Positions 23,757-36,400 of a stretch of 64,000 nucleotides of DNA are shown one piece after another. The stretch is taken from NCBI GenBank assembly GCA_948099385.1, contig CANUEZ040000183.1, forward strand, positions 7,006,001 to 7,070,000, written 5' to 3'. Within the stretch, counting starts at the first letter, position 1; each line of letters begins with the position of its first letter. The position numbers were made by a program, and so were the translations under genes. The notes below the pieces were generated by a model that ran no database searches, had not been told where the DNA came from, and saw only the letters and a list, made by a program, of their open reading frames with translations. Origin of the DNA: Fasciola hepatica. Its lineage: Eukaryota > Platyhelminthes > Trematoda > Plagiorchiida > Fasciolidae.

Positions 23757-24800
23757 GTGTTGTATCTGGTGTCGCGTGTACTAAGCCTGTGCCATGGACT
23801 TACACATTCGTCCTCCTACACCTTACTGGCACGTTCCAGCAACACGCCCTACCAGCAGTGCATGGATTCAGTGGAAAATGTATCATTTATGAACTGTTTG
23901 AATTTACTACCAGCAGCGGCAACTTATTCTGAAAGTCAGAAACTGAAATGGCTACACCAGCTTCTCGGTAAATGAGGCCAGCATCACTTTGACGCATTAG
24001 ACCTCCAGCCTTTGAACTGCTTGGTCAAGGCCCCGGATGTGTTGGATAAGTCATGTAGACCTCGTACCAACGTGTTTGCATTACACTTTCAGTTCCGTCA
24101 GCTAATGCAAGAACCGTCGGAAACACTTGAAGATTTTCTACATTGGCTTCACAGCCACGTGCATTCATGTGAGTGTACCAGTGTGCCGAAAAATAAAACT
24201 GAGGGTGTTATGCCATTGCAACAGCTTGTTTCCGGCATGGCCGGCAATCGCTTACGGGGGTCTCTTGGCCGAAGGGCCAACCACACTCACGAGAGACTGG
24301 GCAGTTGAAATCGCGCGCACTAAGGCACTAGTAACAGAACAGTCCAAAAAGTGTGGTGTTTGCCCACAAACGCATGACGTATCCAAAATTCACGAATCCC
24401 GTCTTGAAACTGGATTAATACAGAAATGCTTTCGCTGCCGGAGTTTCCCACACAAAGCCAATATTCCAACGTGCCCGGCTTGCAATGCGGAGTGCAAAGC
24501 TTGAGGTAAGCGAGGGCATTATGCCCGTTGTTGTTGTTCCAGTAAAATATCCCAAATGAGTTCATCCGATCCAGACATTCCTTTACCTGTACCACCAGAT
24601 GTTGTATCTTGTTATTCCGTACGCAATGAAAAGTAAGGCACGAATTACAAAAGTGTACATTCAGCACCGGATATGTAACGATGCAGCGGCACAACGGGCA
24701 ACAACGAGAAATGTGCGCTTAAATGCGTAGCTCAACCAAAACGTCCACACAAGCAAGTGCCGTTGGTGATCACGTGCGGTCAAGCTGAAATTGGATCAAT
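23757..24800 (+). pseudogene. Gypsy-type Gag remnant with zinc knuckle
   Basis: Encodes SQKLKWLHQLLGK, then FRQLMQEPSETLEDFLHWLH and a CX2CX..-like segment: CFRCRSFPHKANIPTCPACN followed, after an in-frame stop at 24502, by GKRGHYARCC. This is a retro-Gag domain followed by Cys/His knuckles, resembling a second Gypsy family distinct from that at 15.2 kb. Three frames and several stops are involved; the downstream protease and RT are not recognisable. Confidence 0.6.
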
Positions 24801-26089
24801 AAATACGTGGGGCTAAAATGCTAAAACCAGATTGATTGGAGAATAGAGTCCAACTAGACACGGTTGTTCGACGTTCGCGCGCATACAGACTAGACGACCA
24901 ATGAATGAACAAAGAAAGAGGGCGAGTGCAACTGACAATCCCATTAACTATGTAGACACAACTCACTGAAGGTAAAATCAGTGCAAATGTAGTTAGTACC
25001 CGTGATGGGCAGTCTGTCTGAACAACCTACCTTAGCACATTTATCCTCATCGTCCAAAAACTGTCTATATTTAACACATCAGGATTTCGTTGGTCTGTTA
25101 CTTGCCGTGTTGCATAGACCACGTATTTGTCCACAAAGCTGTTACTAAACTACACATGCGCTGTGTCTACCTCCATCCTTCTGCCTAGTAATCAACTTGG
25201 ATAATTCTAGAGCATAATAAACGACAGAAAGAACAATCAGGATGGTTTTTGAAAAGACCGAGCAATCGTTCAGCAGTTCGGAAATGATCCGGTGTGCCAT
25301 TCTTCGGTCCAGCTGTACATCGTGTTTTCCGTTACAGTAGATGTTCAAAAACCCCACCTACGTCACACTGATAAGCAGCTGTCGAACCCTACCTCGTGAA
25401 TACCCTTCAGCACTGACGTTAGAATTTCTTTGCAAGCGGAATGGACTGGGACTTTCAATCAACCCAGAGTTTTTGGCTTCGGAGAATATGCTGTCTGTTG
25501 ACAATCCCAAAAATATCTAACAGAAGAGTAATATCTATAACCAGATCAAGGGTCGAGCGACCAAAGCTCTTCCTCTAGGCAAGCGTCACATCAATGATTG
25601 GCCCTACTCGACCAGGTTTCCCAACTCACTGTCCTTTGGTACACACGCTGATGTACAGTATGACATTATGTGACTCATCAACTCAATTAACAACCCAAAT
25701 TTGAGTCACGTGACGTGTTTTTGTTTGCTCTAAGATAAAGTCAGACTCTAACAGTGACCGATTTGTGCGTCACGCGACGCGAGGTGCTTATGTGGGCTTG
25801 TGTGCGTGTGCACTATTTCGAACGATGAATAAAGCAACTTGGTCAAATGCGGTTAAACAGTAATGAAAACACACTATTTTGGCACCTAAAGTGCACTGAG
25901 GTAGTACGCTGCGAATTTCGACCACCTCAGAGTATATTCTAGACTCAAACACACTAACCTCAATTCCCTACTGGTTGCTGCCTATCCCTCCTTTCTTTTT
26001 ACCTCATGGATTATAACGTATCTATACCGATGGCAACCTGTCATGGTTATTATATAGTTTCTGGCTTTACTCTTGTTGCTACTCTTGAG
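24801..26089. other. No recognisable gene
   Basis: Around 25640-25860 a GTCACGTGACG-containing block ending in AATAAAGC (25828) has the look of an LTR or promoter, but no second copy or target duplication was found. Confidence 0.35.
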
Positions 26090-26425
26090 CTTGAGGGTAC
26101 GCGTTAACTCAGCGTGCGTAAACAACAAAATCACGTTAGCAGTCAGCGGTGGTGCGGTACCAAGCCCAAGGTTTAGGAAAAAGTAATCTGGAGTGGCAGG
26201 ACAGCCTTTTAGTGGAGTGGATCGATAGAATGGGTGATGAATCCCATCAGCGGTGTTTAAGCCTCGAGGCTTTTTGCCCACACCAGTCGGACCAACATGC
26301 TGAATGCAACGAATGAGTACATGGACCAGCATTCTATACATTCGCTGTGTTTTGTGCTAATAAACGAGACGATTCGGCGGCAGATTTCTCACTAGAGTTA
26401 ATGGGACAGTTTAAAACAATGCGTA
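26090..26425 (+). repeat. Dispersed repeat R (copy 2)
   Basis: Matches 39058-39405: GGTGCGGTACCAAGCCCAAGG, GGAGTGGATCGATAGA, CACACCAGTCGGACCA, then a TTTTGTGCTAATAAACGAG block and CACTAGAGTTA.TGGGA. The trailing AATAAA suggests an LTR or a transposon 3' end, but no terminal duplication was established. Confidence 0.65.
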
Positions 26426-26485
26426 TGTCCGTTTCACGATACAAATGACTCAGTTGGTAAACTCCCTGTTCCGTTTATTCGATAG

Positions 26486-26774
26486 TGGGTGAAGCTCGAG
26501 GAACGAAAAAGAAAAACAAACGTCGATCGATAAAGACCAACGAAGGTGAGAATAAACAAGCACTGGCGGTACCCAAGATTGAGGTGAATTCAAGCAACAG
26601 CGGTACTCGAGATAGTAGTCGCCTGCTATTCTCCCGTTCTAGTCTGGCCAGTGAAACGTTGTCCATACTGGATGGTCAGTGGAGTGAAGTGACCACAGAA
26701 CGTGAACATGAAATCCAGTGCAATTCCTTGAATTGTGGAGGAAATGCGGAGGCTGATGAGGAAGATGCTGAATG
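26486..26774 (+). CDS. Host gene exon 1 (of those seen)
   Basis: Acceptor at 26484-26485 after a pyrimidine-rich CCGTTTATTCGATAG; donor GT at 26775. The exon starts with the last two bases of a codon and ends in phase 2. It encodes a basic start (RGTKKKNKRRSIKTNEGENK), a Ser-rich middle (SSRLLFSRSSLASETLSIL) and an acidic end (EADEEDAEW). The donor (TG|GTTTGT) is weaker than the others, but the phase fits the next exon and gives a Trp codon at the junction. The compositional bias resembles an intrinsically disordered regulatory region. No domain recognised. Confidence 0.55.
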
Positions 26775-27811
26775 GTTTGTTTAAAAGACAGTGTTTAATG
26801 TGTGTTTGATCTAATAATTCCTTACCACATCATCACTTTTCATAAATATCATCAATAACTTGAAAGTTCCCAGAAGATGACTGAATAATCGCTATGTGGT
26901 AGGGAGTGGCAATTGCAGGGCTGATCACTACTGTATCAAATCAGTTTGTTGCTAGTTAAAGAGTTCAATCAGTAATGTGTTTGAAGCCCACGCGATGCGT
27001 TTGTGAAGTAAAATAATCATCAGCGATGTTGCTTCGTCACTTTCAATGGTCCCAAAGTATTTTCGGCAATTTCAGCGCTGCAGTTTTTGGTAAAATGAAC
27101 CCCACCGAGGGTACAGCGTGTCCAAATCTTCCGGAGATTTTTCCTTCGCACTTTTTATAACAGCCCTCGCGTTACACATGGGGCAAAACGCGCAGACTCT
27201 CTTGCCCCCTCAGAAAGACAGGTCCTCACGTTGCGTCTGGAAGTTGGGGAAATTTATTCTGGTTGTAACACTGCTCGTATTATTCCATTTTTACATATTT
27301 TGCTACCGAGTACTATTTCAGTAGGCAGACTCTATGATTGGAACACGCGTTCTCCTAATTTTATTGGTCAATTCTCCCGATCTTTGCTCTGACTGGTCGG
27401 CCATCTTGAATCCGATCATTTTTACGCTTGGGCCATCAACAGATGGTGTTTTCTGCTTCAGACCGTCGGTAGCTCACCTCGAAAGTAGGTCTCGCTCTTG
27501 TTATCAGTTTTTTCTTGTTTAGTGCGCCATACATCACTGATGTCATTATTTTATCACTACAGAACCACTAACACAAACTACTTACCGAGAAATTTGACTG
27601 TTTTCTGACGTTATATCAACCTCGGGCGCGTCTGTTCGGGTGACAAGCCAACGTAGATCGCGAACAAGTGGTTTGCCGTCTACAAAGTTATTCGAGGATT
27701 ACTACAAACGGTATTTGAGGAATTATTCCAGAATATAGTGGAGTCTAAGATAAAAATCCTCCAGAATTATCAGAACATTCACGATCGGAGTAGCAGATCT
27801 CTATCGACCGA
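26775..27811. other. Intron start and 5' region of the BEL element
   Basis: Two short + ORFs (27118-27324, 27334-27522) have no motif. A 5' LTR of the BEL element should lie here, but I could not identify its ends. Confidence 0.35.
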
Positions 27812-28893
27812 ATGGAATTTAATCAAAGTGAAAGGCAACTAGAACTCGCAAGACTGCGAATACTGGAACTTGAACAGCGTGCAGATTTGGAAAAGCTATA
27901 GTGCAAAAGGGGTGAATTGGAGAGACTGCACGGAGATTGTAAGTACGACATAAGCAGCACCAATGCTAGTAACCACAATGACCGTCCGTTAAAAGCCAGC
28001 GAATGCTGCCTAGATCTTCCGAAATGTAATATCTCCAAATTCGATGGCAATTCCAAACTCTATTATGCTTTCGTGAAAGAATTCCATTCAGTTGTTGGAA
28101 AGAGAACAACAGATGGCACTAACCAGCTAATGTATTTAATTCGATGCTGCGAAGGCAACGCCGAAGAACCTATACGACATTGTGCTGTATTAAAAGCCGA
28201 AGAAGGACTAAAAACTGCTAAAGAAATATTAAAAGAGAGATTCAGCCAGAACTAAATGGTTTCACGGGCGTTATTTGATTCATTGATTGACGGAAGAAGC
28301 CTCAAGAGCGATGATGAGGAAGCTGTCATTCAGTTGAGTCAGAAGACGCAAACCTCCATCTCAAAGTTGAGACAACTCAATTATACATCAAACCTTGGTT
28401 CTAGTAGGACCTTGGAAGCTGTTGTGTTGAGGTTAACATCGCAGTTGAGTTTCAAATTGGCTGAAATGGTAGCCTAAATTATACGTCAGGGCAGAGAGTC
28501 GCGATTCACCGACCTCGCTGACATTGTTGAAGAAAGCGTTGGCATCGCATGTACTAGATTTGGCGAATTATCTGTCACACTAATAGGTGACACACAGGAG
28601 ACGGGCTCTGCTCAAGGGGAACCATTCAGTCTTCGTTGGAACTTGAGTACTTCAAGCAGTATGGAATCGAACCAATACGTGACTAATCAGCGCCGATGTT
28701 CGATATGTGGAGGCAATCACAAACCTGATCAATACCCAAAGTTCCTCGCCTATAACCCCGAGAATAAGTTGGAAACAGTCAAAATAAAAAATCTTTGTCG
28801 CAGTTGCTTGAAAGAAAACCGTATGGCCAGGAAATGCAAGTTTCTTCGTGGATGTACAATTGGAGGATGTGGCAGATCAAATCACACATTGTA
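27812..28893 (+). pseudogene. BEL Gag (DUF1759-like) with Cys-rich region
   Basis: The ATG at 27812 opens a charged coiled-coil-like start (MEFNQSERQLELARLRILEL) broken by TAG at 27898. It continues with LPKCNISKFDGNSKLYYAF, the DUF1759 signature, KSDDEEAVIQLSQKTQTSIS and TLEAVVLRLTSQLS, with stops at 28253 and 28475. The Cys-rich part reads RRCSICGGNHKPDQYPKF, then NLCRSCLKENRMARKCK and GCGRSNHTL, the BEL zinc-binding pattern. The three in-frame stops make it a pseudogene. Confidence 0.75.
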
Positions 28894-28909
28894 GCACACA
28901 GAGAACGAC

Positions 28910-29140
28910 GTGAGCAAACAAGTGACAGTTTCAAATCTTCATGTGAAGAACAATGAAAAGACGAACTTGAAGGTAGTTTTGGCAGTTGTCCCAGTCACCA
29001 TTCGACACATTAACAACATAGCACGAACAATGACGTCCTTAGACAACGGTTCCGATTCTACCTTCATTTGCGAAAATCTGGCGTTGCATCTCGGAATGGT
29101 AGGCAACAGCAAAAATCTAACTGTAACAGTAATTCGGTAC
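28910..29140 (+). pseudogene. BEL aspartic protease fragment
   Basis: Encodes VVLAVVPVTIRHINN and MTSLDNGSDSTFICENLA. The D-N-G-S stretch sits where the catalytic D-S/T-G of BEL protease (DUF1758) is expected, with the second residue changed. Similarity stops near 29140, where the inserted segment begins. Confidence 0.65.
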
Positions 29141-29850
29141 ATTTGTGAGATTCCCACGCAATCTTCTTTTCTCACTCCCATGACTTTAATCATCATGTTA
29201 TCCGACCCTTTCCTACCACTTCGACCCACAAGTCTTCCCTTTCTTTTCACATGTTGAACCCGAATAACTTGTCTCCGTTCACCTACCGTTTTCCTATGAG
29301 TGTACTTTTACAGTGGACCGATTTTCCATTGCGGTCACTCTAGAGACCTGTGGCCTTCGAGTTTTTGTGCATCATATGTACCCGACCTTGTGTGTCACAT
29401 CTACCTCCGTTGCTTGTCAGCTTTCTGACCCGCAAAGCACGAGTGATCTTTGTACTTTCTCCCCGTACTAAAGATCACCCCACATCTGTGTGAGGGTGTG
29501 GGTCAAGCGTGCGTGCAATCCTCTTGGTCCTTGTATGAACTGATTTCACGGTCATATTTCCGCCTATACGTCTCATGTGCGCTCCCCGCTGTTTCTCCGA
29601 GTGGTCGATTGTTCTTGCTATAAAACCTGAATTTCACCCTATTCCGATGAACCGGTCACGTATCGCTTGGTATACGTTCCTCGCCAGACCCTTCGGAAGA
29701 TGTGATGTCTATTTCCGGACCCTTGTGATTGGATTGCCCCATTGAATTGAGGTATGTTTTTGGTAATTGTAAGGATTGTTCCTTAAAGTAAACGTAGATT
29801 ATCGACTCACCTTATTCAATTTTGGGTTCCGGGTTCGTGATCTACGAGTC
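29141..29850. other. About 700-bp insertion in the BEL protease region
   Basis: BEL similarity stops near 29140 and resumes near 29860. The interval has no coding motif. An imperfect palindrome (GTGATCTTTGTACTT..TACTAAAGATCAC, 29441-29476) lies within it. It starts TGTGAGATTCCC, LTR-like, but I could not fix a target duplication. Confidence 0.4.
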
Positions 29851-29859
29851 ACTCATTTA

Positions 29860-30640
29860 TTAGACAGCGGTTCAGTTACACTAACCATATCAACGCTAAC
29901 AATAGCTACGTTTCAAGCTACGGAGGTGGAACTAGACATTGAGCCCTACGACACAAATCGTTTGATCCACGCCAAGACGGCGTATTCTGTGAAGTCTCTG
30001 CCACAAGTGAATAGTATCGTATCAAGCTATCAACCGGCAACGCGTTGGTTGCATCCCAATCTTATCCCGTTTCCGTCACGCGAGAACATGGAGATCGGAT
30101 TACTGTTGGAATGCGACGTGACAAAAGTTCATTGGGTACAAGAACAACCTTTGTGTGAGACGGATGAACCAGATGCTATCAGAGCAGTCCTGGGGTGGAT
30201 GGTGATGGGATCCGTATCGACAAGTCTGATGAAAATAAAGAGTGTTCATTGTTCTATGATCGCCGAACTTGGTGAGGAATTAGAGAGATTCTTTCGACAA
30301 GATTCGTTAGAAGGCCCAATGAAGGAAAAGGATATGCTAGTAGAAGACCGCGAAGTCCTGACGACTACGAAAAGAAAGGTGAGCTTTCGAGATGGACATT
30401 ACGAGTCGGACTTACCATGGCGAACAGATTCAGCGACCTTACCGAATAATAAAGCGTATGCTTTACAACGCTTATCTCAGCTTGGTAAAAGCCTTCGTAA
30501 CTCAGAAGACCTTTGGAGAAAGTATGCGAGGGCGATGAACGAATATTTAGAAGGAGGACACGCTGAAGAAGCTCCGGCCGGAAAGCCGAACCATAGTTTG
30601 TACTCACCTCGTCAAACTGTCGTTCATTCGGCCAAGCAAC
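29860..30640 (+). pseudogene. BEL polyprotein segment upstream of the RT
   Basis: An open frame encoding AIRAVLGWMVMGSV (the BEL 'LGW..G' segment), KVSFRDGHYESDLPWR (the 'DGrYevpLPW' motif), NNKAYALQRLSQLGKSL and EYLEGGHAEEAPAG, then SLYSPRQTVVHSAK, corresponding to the start of the BEL reverse transcriptase. It is uninterrupted here but lacks everything downstream, because the frame changes content at about 30640. Confidence 0.75.
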
Positions 30641-32115
30641 AAGCAGCAAACACTAGGTCCGCAGACCATTCGCAGCAACAATTAGCAAAGGGCATGAGTC
30701 AAACAGTGCAAATCCACATGCCCATACCGGAGCAACAAGTGATCTATCAGAGTGATAATCTCAGAGATGAGCCCGGTTCGAACTCCTTATTGATTCACTC
30801 GGGCACTATCGAGAATGTCAGTGCTACAGAATCACCTACAACAATAACCACAATGTTCGTTCTATTAGAATACGCAGGTGCCACTCGACTAGTGATGGCT
30901 ACTGACCTCGGAAGTCCGACGTTCATCGGTGCTGCATTCCTGGGCCAACCGAAATTGATGGGAGCCAATATGATCTCGAGCTCAAAGACACCCGTCCAAT
31001 CAGTGAAAGGATCTGTGACGTTATCTTTCGGAACTCCCGTTCAACCGAACACCACAGTGGAAAAATTACGAATTAAGAGCGTGCTTAACACCAGCGGTGG
31101 TTCCCAATCAGACACATCAGATGGACCACTTGGTCCTATACAACCTGCTCAGCTGCATTCCGCGGAAGACATGAGCAAAAATTTGAAGGTTTGACCCAAC
31201 TAGCTACACGATTTTTACCTGCTGTGCGTAAAGCAATCCAGCTAGTATCAAAGCTACCTGGCTCCGCGGTGTGTGTACGAAAGTACATCCAACTGGGGGA
31301 TAACTTGGGACATCCCCAGCCAAATCTGCATTGCATCCGACTGGCTCAGCTTCCGTTGACTGAACAGCTTTTGAATGAGATCTTTCACAGTCCGTTATAG
31401 CTCTTAAAACAGCAGCAGCAGCAGTCGCAACTATTTCAACCTGCTTCGCAACAGCAGTAGGCTGTTCGATTCCGGGGGAGCCCTGCTACAACTACCAGTG
31501 CTACTGGTGTCAGTGATTTTCTGAGGAGCACGTAGCAGCTTCGGCCGGTCAAGTTCAGGGTACTGTCCGAGGTTCATGACCGAGGCGACACATGACTCAT
31601 GGATACTCGGGAATGGACGGCTCGAACTCGGCTGCTCTAACTCGGACACTTGGCGTTTCCTCAATGGAAATGAGCGGTATTGGTTATTCGGCCGTCAGTT
31701 TACCCGGTTCGTTACGTCACCCAGGTCCGGAAGACCGTGTTACTTCTTCAACCACTGAGACCAGATTTTTCCTTAGTCTCTCTGGCGGAATAGATACAAC
31801 GCACCCGTCTATCGTTACTGGTTTTTGGCTTGCACACAACTGGTGAGTTTGGATTTACGAAAAATGGCTGGATGTGCACTGCATGATCCTGATGCGGACC
31901 CGCTGATTTTGTTCAGTGCAGATCAGCTGAAGTGCCTGAATCCACGGATACAGCACGAGATTAAACAACTGCACGCAATCATTCTGTGCGATCAGTCCAA
32001 TACTTATCCTCCCAGTATTGATGAAATGAAGACCTATGTAACGTGTCTGGATGCTGGTGAATGGAACACCAACTGCCACCTGAAAGTTATCCCGAAGGAT
32101 CGACTGGTCGCCTAA
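30641..32115 (+). pseudogene. Ser/Thr/Gln-rich intronless segment fused to BEL; possible retrocopy
   Basis: The 472-codon frame that carries BEL continues to 31194 with content unlike a transposon: QVIYQSDNLRDEPGSNSLL, TTMFVLLEYAGATRLVMATD, KTPVQSVKGSVTLSFGTP and SGGSQSDTSDG. After frame changes the region encodes a CAG run (31411-31425, QQQQQ), a Ser/Thr-rich stretch and 31825-32115 (DPDADPLILFSADQLKCLNP). The sequence lacks introns and has stops, so it could be a processed pseudogene of a cellular gene placed behind the BEL fragment. I do not recognise the parent. Confidence 0.4.
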
Positions 32116-32599
32116 TATCCAAGAGAGCCGCCAAGCTTGATGGCACCTCTCGCTTCAGACTATTTAGAAACTGGGCGAATAAAAGGGGATTGTAGACCGC
32201 GATGCAAATGTCCCCATACAGGATACATCCAAACGCTTTTCAGTTCTCCGAGGATGACACAACAGATAAGATATCTGCGCCAATTGTTCCACGATGAGTG
32301 GAGGTGCATAAGTCAGATTTTATAAGAGTTTGGGTGTTGGTAAAGATGGTCATCAATATAGTGCATCTTGCTGTACCAAGTATCACACATTGATCGTAAA
32401 GTAATTTTGTACTTCTTTTATCTCCATCACGTCAATCCTATTCATGGTTTTTCTTTAGGATGAGCTTTTTATCGTAGTCTTTTGGTGAAATCGATCAGTG
32501 TTTCTCGGAATGAAGGAAACGTTTGCCATATGTATATTCGCATTCCCCGTAATTCTCATGATCAAATTGCCTACTAGGTAGTATTTCAGTAGTAGGATA
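32116..32599. other. No recognisable gene
   Basis: Possibly the 3' end of the preceding retrocopy; no poly-A tract found. Confidence 0.35.
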
Positions 32600-32830
32600 C
32601 ACATTTTGCTTGACTGACTGTCCTTCGGACTCCGCCTTTCGCTCACAAATCTCAAGTCATCCGATCAATCCGGCGCACGGAAGCACCAGACTTGCGGCGG
32701 AGGAGGTGCACTACTAATAAGCTCTAACAAGGGCGAAACTCGGGTCCGTTGCTTCCGGGTGCAGGGTTGTCGGATGCCTTGAACTTTGTGCGTGAAAGGT
32801 GGCGTCCAAAGAGCAGTCAGTCAAGCAAAT
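32600..32830. mobile_element. SINE family S1 (foldback copy)
   Basis: Left half TGACTGTCCTTCGGACTCCGCCTTTCGCTCACAAATC and right half AACTTTGTGCGTGAAAGG..GTCCAAAGAGCAGTCAGTC are inverted relative to each other, as in the copies at 9531 and 60898. The middle carries CTCTAACAAGGGCGAAACTCG. No target duplication was established. Confidence 0.65.
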
Positions 32831-33060
32831 CATCATCAATCCCACAAACTAATCGCAATTATTTTCAGATTTGTAGGATATAAATGTCAATTTTACAGAC
32901 TGTTTGTGAAACCTTGGACCCCAATCTACAGTTTAAATATGACCAAAATCAACTCAGTGTATATGTGCCCGCATGGAAGTCTCTGACGTAACGTTTGAAG
33001 CAGAGATCGACTGCACCGTGAACAAATGAGCACTTTTTATCCCCCCTCCCCCTTTCTAAG

Positions 33061-33491
33061 GTCTTATGAATCCACTCGATCTGCATCAGTCATTGAGAGC
33101 ATGATGACCGAACCGTCCAACTTCAGACAACGTCGATCCGCAAGTTACAGTCTGGACAGTACACTGATTGATTCAACTCTTCATATGAACAAACATAATC
33201 AGATTAATGTGAACGCTGTCTGCCCGGACAGTACAACCACAGTGGTCGATCGAAGCAACAGTTTAAATCAACCCACAACACCGAGTGTAGCTACAGCCGC
33301 CACCATTACAACATATGCCAGTAGTCGATGGTCTCGGAACACACCGAATCCGATCTATCATCTGCCGTATTCCCCGAATCGAATGACTCCGGCTTCCACG
33401 CCGTCGCGTAGAATCAACACACAGACCAGTTTACTTGAAACGGCCAAAATGTTACTGACGGAATCAAGCAAACTGGAACCAATTTGTGGCC
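33061..33491 (+). CDS. Host gene exon 2
   Basis: A long pyrimidine tract (CCCCCCTCCCCCTTTCTAAG) ends at 33060; the donor GTAAGT begins at 33492. Starts with one base of a split codon and ends in phase 1. It encodes a Ser/Thr/Pro/Asn-rich region: SYESTRSASVIESMM, FRQRRSASYSLDSTLID, YASSRWSRNTPNPIYHLPYS and LLETAKMLLTESSKLEP. RRSASYS and similar RxxS sites could be phosphorylation sites; that is an inference. The upstream in-frame ATG at 33026 lies in the pyrimidine tract and is not needed. Confidence 0.72.
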
Positions 33492-36400
33492 GTAAGTTAC
33501 CAATATTTGATTCGAAGTAAAAAAAGCTTAAATTTTTATGAAAATTATGAGGCACACGGTTGATCGTGTTTGGATACTTGTGTCGTAATCCAGTAGTCGT
33601 GTCGGGTAGACGGTTTGTTTGTTTGGTCCACACATTTGGACAAGGACAATCATTCAGTCATAACAAATTTGTTCAGTCGCATCAATAATATCCTGTCCAA
33701 TTTCAGTCAGCTCGTATTCGGTCGGCGGATGCCATTATGTGCTTTGCACCCCTTGCTTCATCCCACTGTGTTCAGTACATGACTTAATTACCTTGTGTTC
33801 TGGCCTGTCGTGGTTGCTCTAGGAAGAAGACATTTTTGTCTTCGAACCATCTCAGTTTATTGGTACAAAATAGATCATTTAGATAAAACACGCGGTGACC
33901 ATAACCAGATCCTTGACTGCCAACTCATTTGCCTAATTGTTATGGATGAGCGCCTTTCTTGGCTGGCTGATCTGGTTGCAACCCGATTCGCTGATTCGGA
34001 TCCGGTCGGTTGGTTCCTTATTAGTCCATCACTCGGCTTCGCTGGTCCCAATCTTCCTCTCGATTCTGGACGAGCAATGACGTAATGTTTGCCTGCCAAA
34101 TCATCGATCTACTCGTGGAGTTCAATCTTTTCCTTGATTCTGGACAGGCGAGGGAGTGCTGTCTGATCACCGAACCAGGACTTCTTTGTTCGTGTCTCCT
34201 ACCACCCTCACACGTCCGTTGTCGCTCACTGGTTCAATCCTGTTTTCGAACAAGGAACTACTTGTTGCATTTGATGATAGGTATATGTGTAGCGACCCGG
34301 AGATGATTGAGTTTATCTATTTTCACATAACTCGGTAGTGCTTCATTTGGGGCATGCGCATAGAGCGCATTTCCGCACACCCCTATTCTGCAGAAAGTCA
34401 ATAAGTCACTGGTATGCCTCACACCGGACGCGCGATGAAATGCTACATGTAATTTATTGAGCTAAAGATACAGCGGTATCTAGTGGGGAACTTCAGTACT
34501 CTTGTTTAAATTGATCTTAGTCAAGAGTGTTATATGAGAGGAATTTTGTTGCAAAAAGTTTCATTCCGATTTCTTCAAGTTTATTGACGAGCGCTACTTG
34601 CATCGCAATTCTGAAGCGTCTTTACTTGAAATCTGTGGGACAGATAAATAATAATCCATAATCGTTATATTTTACGGTCTAAGAATGGACTGGACAAACA
34701 TGTTAACACCGAAGATGGAATAAGTGCAAATTTTGTTGGCCGCCCTGGTAACAACTCACTTGGACCACTGACTTTATCACATTTAACGGTGATTAACTAT
34801 CCATAAGTTTTCAGGGAATAAATCGCCTACTTACGCAGTGTTCGTTCAATGTCCGTGTGAATTTGTGAGTTTTACACTAGTTTTCTTACTAACAAGCATC
34901 CAAGCAATAGGTTGCGAACTTCGACCAAATGAAGGTGCTCCCGATATTGTTGAGCACACCGTTCATGAATGAGCAGGCAACGCGTTCAAGTCGCGCGGTC
35001 GTGCGCGGGTACATGTCCACAAAGTGAATACTGCAGTTGTAAAGGGGAAACCAACAGCTTTGGTAGTGTTCGACGGGGAGGTAAATTTGTCTATTTCTCT
35101 GTCCGCTCGTCTATTTGTCTATTAAAAAACGTTGGCAAGCAAATTACCGAGCTTAAAGATATGCAAAAGTGTCAGATCAATAGGTTGTCGGGGTCAGTAA
35201 GTTGATGCAAGCACATGGGCACATCAATCAAAATGTGGAGCGGAAAAACGAGTTGTTTAGATGTCAAACAGTGGGACATTTCAAACTCTCGTAAAAATCA
35301 GTGTCTACTTTATACGTGTGTGTATCAGTGAATGTCGAGCACACGCAAACAGGCACTCATGCATCTCGCTGCACTACACAACCGAAAGTCTACAGACAAT
35401 GAATGGCTAGTGCTTTCGTATAAAATCTGCGTGGGCTTGGTTGGAATACTTTCTGAAGGTGTGGATAACTATGACCGAACACAAGTGGGCGGGAATTACG
35501 CATGACCTGAACAAACGGTTAGTACTTACTGCCAGTTCAGTTCGGTACAAACAACCAGTGACCATGCACTGGGTGCGGTGGCTTTGGTTGCTATCGCTCT
35601 GTCAGATCACGAACAGCACCCGCTGCAAACCGGAAGAGAATTGGAGCCGGATCATCTGAACTAGCATATTCCACTAACTTGATGAACGTCAGCAGCTTGA
35701 ACTCCTTCTGGTTGAACAACCTTTCGGGTGTCCATAGATTAGTAGACTGAAAGGACAAGTCGAGCATTCCCGTACACGAATACTTTCTCTGGTTTCGTTT
35801 TTCATGGGACTGCAGATTGCTAGCTTCCTGAATCTGACATTCTGCGCATTCCGACGTGGGACATAGAGAACGAAATTCATTCGCGTGATTTTAGTTCTTA
35901 TCAAGCCTGATAGTCGTTTGACCTTTGGATGCGTTACACTCCTCTAGTGTGATTTCTTTCTGTTCTTTCTGTGTAGAAGTTTCGAAAAAGACGAAGCCGC
36001 CCTTCTGTGTTGAACGTAAACAGCTCAACCGGAATAATCCCGGTCAAGGATGTGATTTAGACAATTTGTCCTGCGAGATATATTAGACGAAAGATGTTTT
36101 AGAACATTTTCTAGCAATGAGATAGCAATAGACAAAGAAGGGCTGAGAGTTTGGCGGATTTTCTTCGAAATGTTTTGAGAACAAAAACGATTAGTGTAGT
36201 GATAGACACGTGGATTGGGAAAACACATTAGACCTACCAGTTTGTTGAATGCCCAGCTCGCGCGTTTCGCTTGATAATGTTCGATTCAGTGAGATCTGCC
36301 ATCCGGTATGTAAACGTGTTCTGCTCCGGTGAGCGATGGTTCCTCGATAAAAAGAACCAACCGATTATCGGTTGTGAGTGATGAATAAATCGGACTAATC

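Larger units (their letters stand above)
27812..30640 (+). mobile_element. BEL/Pao-type LTR retrotransposon, decayed
   Basis: Gag with a DUF1759-like domain, a Cys-rich zinc-binding region, an aspartic protease and the segment leading into the reverse transcriptase occur in the BEL order on the + strand. The RT, RNase H and integrase are absent. An insertion of about 700 bp splits the protease region. It lies in the intron between host exons 1 and 2. Confidence 0.75.

Noticed and set aside
25640..25860. Another solo LTR
   Set aside because: AATAAA and palindromic GTCACGTGAC are suggestive, but no second copy or 5-bp flanking repeat was found.
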